Of a stretch of 9,734 nt of DNA, positions 7,036-9,734 are shown piece by piece. Every line of letters starts with the position of its first letter. Position 1 is the stretch's first letter. The position numbers were made by a program, and so were the translations under genes. The DNA comes from Ruminococcaceae bacterium UBA5579 (GTDB taxonomy: Bacteria > Bacillota > Clostridia > Oscillospirales > Ruminococcaceae): assembly GCA_002425305.1 (NCBI GenBank), contig DILZ01000069.1, positions 35,150 to 44,883 on the forward strand. Direction: 5' to 3'. Below the pieces are notes generated by a model. The model saw only the letters and a program-made list of their open reading frames with translations. It did no database searches and was not told the DNA's origin.

Positions 7036-8271
7036 ATGGTTAAGTTTAAAGGATATGAATTTGTTGACGGCGGCGTTTGTGCTGCGGAGGGCTTTACTGC
7101 GGGCGGCGTTATCGCGGGTATCAAGGCGGGGAATGTTACAAAGCGCGACCTTGCAATGATATACTGCGCTGAACGCTGCAGGACGGCGGCTCTGTTCACC
7201 TCAAACAAGGTCAAGGGTGCGCCGATAATCGTTTCCAAGGAGCATTTGAAAGACGGTTACGCACAAGCGATAATCGTCAACAGCGGAAACGCTAACACCT
7301 GCAACCCGGACGGAGTTGAGATCGCCGAAGAGATGTGTGAGCTTACCGCGCAGGCTCTCGACATTGACGAAAACGACGTGCTTGTGGGTTCAACGGGCGT
7401 TATTGGGCAGAAGCTAGATATAAAGCCCATTCGTATAATGATACCGACGCTTTCAAAGTCGCTCTCAAAGAAAAACAGCGGTGACGCGGTGGAAGCGATT
7501 ATGACTACAGACACACGCAAAAAGGAAGTCGCGGTGGAATTCGTGATGGACGGCAGGAAGTGCCACGTCGGCGGAATGTCTAAGGGCAGCGGAATGATAA
7601 ACCCGAATATGGCAACGATGCTTGCGTTTATCACCACAGACGTTGCCATCGCGCGAGAACTGCTTGAAAAGGCCTTGCGTAAGATAAACAAGCTCACATA
7701 CAGTATGGTAAGCGTTGACGGTGACACTTCGACAAACGACAGTCTGTTTCTGATGTCCTCGGGGCTTGCGAAGAATAACGAGATCATTTGCGAGGACAAG
7801 AACTATGAGCTATTTGAAAACGCGCTATATGCGGTTATGATGAACCTTGCGCGCGAGACCGCCCGCGACGGCGAGGGTGCGACAAAGCTGCTGGAGTGTA
7901 TCGTAACCAACGCTCCTACCGAAGATATCGCGCGTTCTGTCGCGAAATCTGTCATTTCGTCAAGTCTTGTAAAGGCAGCTTTGTTTGCGGCTGACGCGAA
8001 TTGGGGACGCATTATGTGCGCGGTTGGCTATGCCGATGGCGATTTCGACATTGAAAAGACCTCCGTGGAGCTTGCCAGCGCAAAAGGTAAAATGACCGTT
8101 TGTGTTGAAAACGCAGGTATCAGCTTCTCCGAGAAAGTTGCGAAGGACATACTTTCCGAGGACGAGATTAAGATACTTGTCGATCTTCACTGCGGTCACG
8201 AAAGCGCCGTTGCGTGGGGCTGCGATCTGACGTTTGATTATGTCAAGATCAACGCCGAATACAGAACATAA
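7036..8271 (+). CDS. argJ: Glutamate N-acetyltransferase (ornithine acetyltransferase)
   Basis: A 411-residue ArgJ. It moves the acetyl group from N-acetylornithine to glutamate, giving ornithine and recycling N-acetylglutamate; some members also use acetyl-CoA to start the pathway. The self-cleavage site is clear: KGSGMINPNMATMLAF, with Thr194 (in ATML) becoming the N-terminal nucleophile of the beta chain. NSGNANTC (82-89) and the C-terminal NAEYRT are also family hallmarks. I prefer ATG 7036 (MVKFKGYEF) with AGAGAGG at 7022-7028, seven bases upstream. An in-frame ATG at 6997 would add 13 residues, with AAGGA at 6980-6984. Whether it is mono- or bifunctional cannot be read from the sequence. 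It follows argC by 60 bases and precedes an unknown gene by 11. Confidence 0.96.
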   Translation: MVKFKGYEFVDGGVCAAEGFTAGGVIAGIKAGNVTKRDLAMIYCAERCRTAALFTSNKVKGAPIIVSKEHLKDGYAQAIIVNSGNANTCNPDGVEIAEEMCELTAQALDIDENDVLVGSTGVIGQKLDIKPIRIMIPTLSKSLSKKNSGDAVEAIMTTDTRKKEVAVEFVMDGRKCHVGGMSKGSGMINPNMATMLAFITTDVAIARELLEKALRKINKLTYSMVSVDGDTSTNDSLFLMSSGLAKNNEIICEDKNYELFENALYAVMMNLARETARDGEGATKLLECIVTNAPTEDIARSVAKSVISSSLVKAALFAADANWGRIMCAVGYADGDFDIEKTSVELASAKGKMTVCVENAGISFSEKVAKDILSEDEIKILVDLHCGHESAVAWGCDLTFDYVKINAEYRT

Positions 8272-8282
8272 AGGAGCATACT

Positions 8283-8801
8283 ATGGATAAACTGCCGGCG
8301 CATCTTGAGAAAATACTGAATGTTACCGAACGCGGCGACACCTTTATGAGCGGACAGGTGGTCTGTGAGTGCGGGTGTAAAACGTTCGGGATAAGATATT
8401 TCGGTGAAGGTTATCCTCCGCACTGTATCGGAGTGAACGAATACGGCGGCAAATACGCGCTGATCGTTAAGGCTGTTTGCTGCGGTTGCGGCAAGGAGCA
8501 TTTGCTGTTTGATTTCGCCAAGCACGGCTACGACGGTTTTATCAACGAGGACGGCGTTTCCGTTCCTGATGAGGAGCTTGTTGACGCTGCTGCCGGTGAC
8601 GAGCGTGATTTTGAAGTTAAGATGTCGATTGAATTTGACGACGAAGAACAGTTCGTTGAAGAGATCGTGAACGAGCCGCCGGAAGGTATGAGTTTTGCTC
8701 CCGACGATAGGATGAATATTTGGAGCTGGGTAGTCATTGACTTGAAGTGCGCCAAAAGCGGCAAGGAGCTAAACGGTTTTGTTGACAGCGAATTGGCATA
8801 A
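8283..8801 (+). CDS. Uncharacterised cysteine-rich, acidic protein
   Basis: A 172-residue protein that I do not recognise. The N-terminal half has two cysteine knuckles, CECGC at 28-32 and CCGCG at 66-70, about 35 residues apart with His48/Cys49 between. This spacing suits a zinc-ribbon or other metal site, though none is shown. Between and after them are aromatic and glycine-rich strands (GIRYFGEGYPPH, NEYGGKYALIV, HGYDGF). Residues 95-135 are strongly acidic, and the tail NIWSWVVIDLKCAKSGKELNGF resembles a final beta strand. There is no signal peptide or membrane segment, so it is probably cytosolic. ATG at 8283 has AAGGAG at 8271-8276, six bases upstream, overlapping the argJ stop. It is embedded in the arg operon and likely co-transcribed; a role in arginine synthesis is only a guess. 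Confidence 0.75.
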   Translation: MDKLPAHLEKILNVTERGDTFMSGQVVCECGCKTFGIRYFGEGYPPHCIGVNEYGGKYALIVKAVCCGCGKEHLLFDFAKHGYDGFINEDGVSVPDEELVDAAAGDERDFEVKMSIEFDDEEQFVEEIVNEPPEGMSFAPDDRMNIWSWVVIDLKCAKSGKELNGFVDSELA

Positions 8802-8823
8802 AACCGCTTAGGCTGGAGGCAAT

Positions 8824-8998
8824 ATGATAAAAGTAAGTTTTTGGTCTTGCTCGGCAGATGATGTATGTGAATTGTTGGAGAGCAAATTAACAGGTCAATC
8901 AGTATTGTTGACGATAAGCTGAATTTCATAAAAGAAATCAACGTTTGAATATCGGTTTGAAAAAAGCAAAGGAAATAAATCGAAATGAGGTAAACAAA
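8824..8998 (+). pseudogene. Decayed gene, ribosomal protein L7/L12 C-terminal-domain-like
   Basis: This gap between the cysteine-rich gene and argB reads as pieces of one small protein in three frames. A good ribosome site (GGAGG, 8815-8819) precedes an ATG at 8824 that opens 32 codons ending in TGA at 8920-8922. A second frame (codons in phase with 8880) gives RSISIVDDKLNFIKEINV and stops at 8946-8948. A third frame (phase of 8954) gives LNIGLKKAKEINRNEVNK. Joined, KLNFIKEI and IGLKKAKEI match the L7/L12 C-terminal pattern KINVIK..R..TGLGLKEAK. Two small deletions or insertions would explain the splits. The third frame is also the argB frame, but argB has its own start and ribosome site. Functional small ORFs or sequence errors remain possible. 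Confidence 0.5.
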
Positions 8999-9734
8999 AT
9001 GCAGATAGATTATGATGTTAGAGCAAACGTGATGATAGAGGCTCTGCCCTATCTTCAAAAGTACAATAACAAGGTCGTCGTGATAAAATACGGCGGAAAT
9101 GCTATGACTAACGAGGATCTCAAGCAAGCGGTAATGCGCGATATTGTTATGCTCACCACCGTGGGTATTAAGGTCGTTCTGGTTCACGGCGGCGGTCCCG
9201 AGATAAATGATATGTTGAACAAGATAGGCAAGAAAAGCGAGTTTATCAACGGATTGCGCTATACCGATGAAGAAACTATCGACATAGTGCAAATGGTGTT
9301 GGCGGGCAAGGTGAACAAAAACCTTGTTTCGATGCTCGCCAGCCACGGCGGTAACGCTATCGGGCTGTGCGGCATTGACGGAAATCTTATCGAGGCTGAG
9401 CAGCTCAACCCGGATATGGGTTATGTCGGCGAAATAACCGATGTTCACCCCGAGATAATCCAAAACGCTTTGGATTGCGGATATATTCCCGTTGTTTCGA
9501 CGGTCGGGAGAGGTAAGGACGGCACGGTATACAATATCAACGCCGACACTGCGGCGGCGCGTATTGCTGCGGAGATGAAAGCTCCCTCGCTTATTCTGCT
9601 CACCGATATCAAGGGACTGCTTGAGGATAAGGACGATGAAAGTACGCTTATCCGCGAGGTTGGAGTAAGTGAAGTGCCGTATCTCAAAAAGCAAGGGGTA
9701 ATTACCGGAGGTATGATCCCGAAGATCGACTGCT
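8999..9734 (+). CDS. argB: Acetylglutamate kinase (C-terminus beyond window)
   Basis: The first 245 residues of a kinase usually about 290-300 long; the frame is open at the right edge. It phosphorylates N-acetylglutamate with ATP, the controlled step in pathways that recycle acetyl groups through ArgJ. Amino acid kinase family motifs are in order: VIKYGGNAM (28-36, Lys30), LVHGGGPEIN (61-70), NGLRYTD (84-90, Arg87), YNINADTAAA (178-187), LLTDIKGLL (200-208) and GGMIPKI (237-243, Lys242). The N-terminal helix (about 2-22, ending EALPYLQKYN) is the extension found in arginine-inhibited hexameric enzymes, so feedback inhibition by arginine is likely. ATG at 8999 has GAGGT at 8987-8991, seven bases upstream. 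Confidence 0.96.
   Translation, partial: MQIDYDVRANVMIEALPYLQKYNNKVVVIKYGGNAMTNEDLKQAVMRDIVMLTTVGIKVVLVHGGGPEINDMLNKIGKKSEFINGLRYTDEETIDIVQMVLAGKVNKNLVSMLASHGGNAIGLCGIDGNLIEAEQLNPDMGYVGEITDVHPEIIQNALDCGYIPVVSTVGRGKDGTVYNINADTAAARIAAEMKAPSLILLTDIKGLLEDKDDESTLIREVGVSEVPYLKKQGVITGGMIPKIDC

Noticed and set aside
8824..8922. A 32-residue ORF as an arginine attenuation leader peptide for argB
   Set aside because: It has a good ribosome site but contains no arginine codons, and I see no terminator/antiterminator pair before argB.
8528..9694. A 388-codon open frame on the minus strand opposite argB and the cysteine-rich gene
   Set aside because: argB is unmistakable on the plus strand and the antisense translation is low complexity in places (serine-rich runs) with no recognisable domain.

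Overview
The window looks like chromosomal DNA of a low-to-mid GC Gram-positive anaerobe. A Clostridia / Oscillospiraceae (Ruminococcus-like) source is my best guess, from the strong GGAGG-type ribosome binding sites, near-consensus TTGACA/TATAAT promoters, a clostridial-type XRE regulator and an ArgJ-based arginine pathway. This is inference from gene content; there is no rRNA or other taxonomic marker.

Layout. Left part, minus strand (about 2128 down to 1): a tightly packed operon reading XRE-family regulator, ImmA/IrrE-type metallopeptidase, M42 aminopeptidase, second M42 aminopeptidase (cut by the window edge). It starts from a perfect-consensus promoter at 2211-2183. Centre: a 216-base divergent intergenic region carrying that promoter, the argG promoter, several inverted repeats and ArgR-box-like half-sites. 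Right part, plus strand (2345 to the end): argG, a hairpin terminator, two paralogous small membrane proteins of DUF3592-like architecture, then argH-argC-argJ, a small cysteine-rich unknown protein, a decayed stretch resembling a ribosomal protein L7/L12 C-terminal domain, and argB (open at the right edge).

How the genes work together. ArgJ transfers the acetyl group between N-acetylornithine and glutamate. ArgB phosphorylates N-acetylglutamate, and ArgC (short, type 2 form) reduces the product to the semialdehyde. ArgG and ArgH turn citrulline plus aspartate into arginine and fumarate. ArgD and ArgF are not in view and may lie beyond the right edge. ArgB carries the N-terminal helix seen in arginine-inhibited hexameric kinases, which fits a pathway controlled at that step.

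Most of the window is ordinary metabolism. The parts worth a second look are the XRE-ImmA pair wired to two M42 peptidases with no mobile-element genes in view, the multi-frame L7/L12-like remnant just upstream of argB, the tandem DUF3592-like pair inside the arg cluster, and the cysteine-rich unknown between argJ and argB. I saw no CRISPR array, insertion sequence, tRNA or rRNA.
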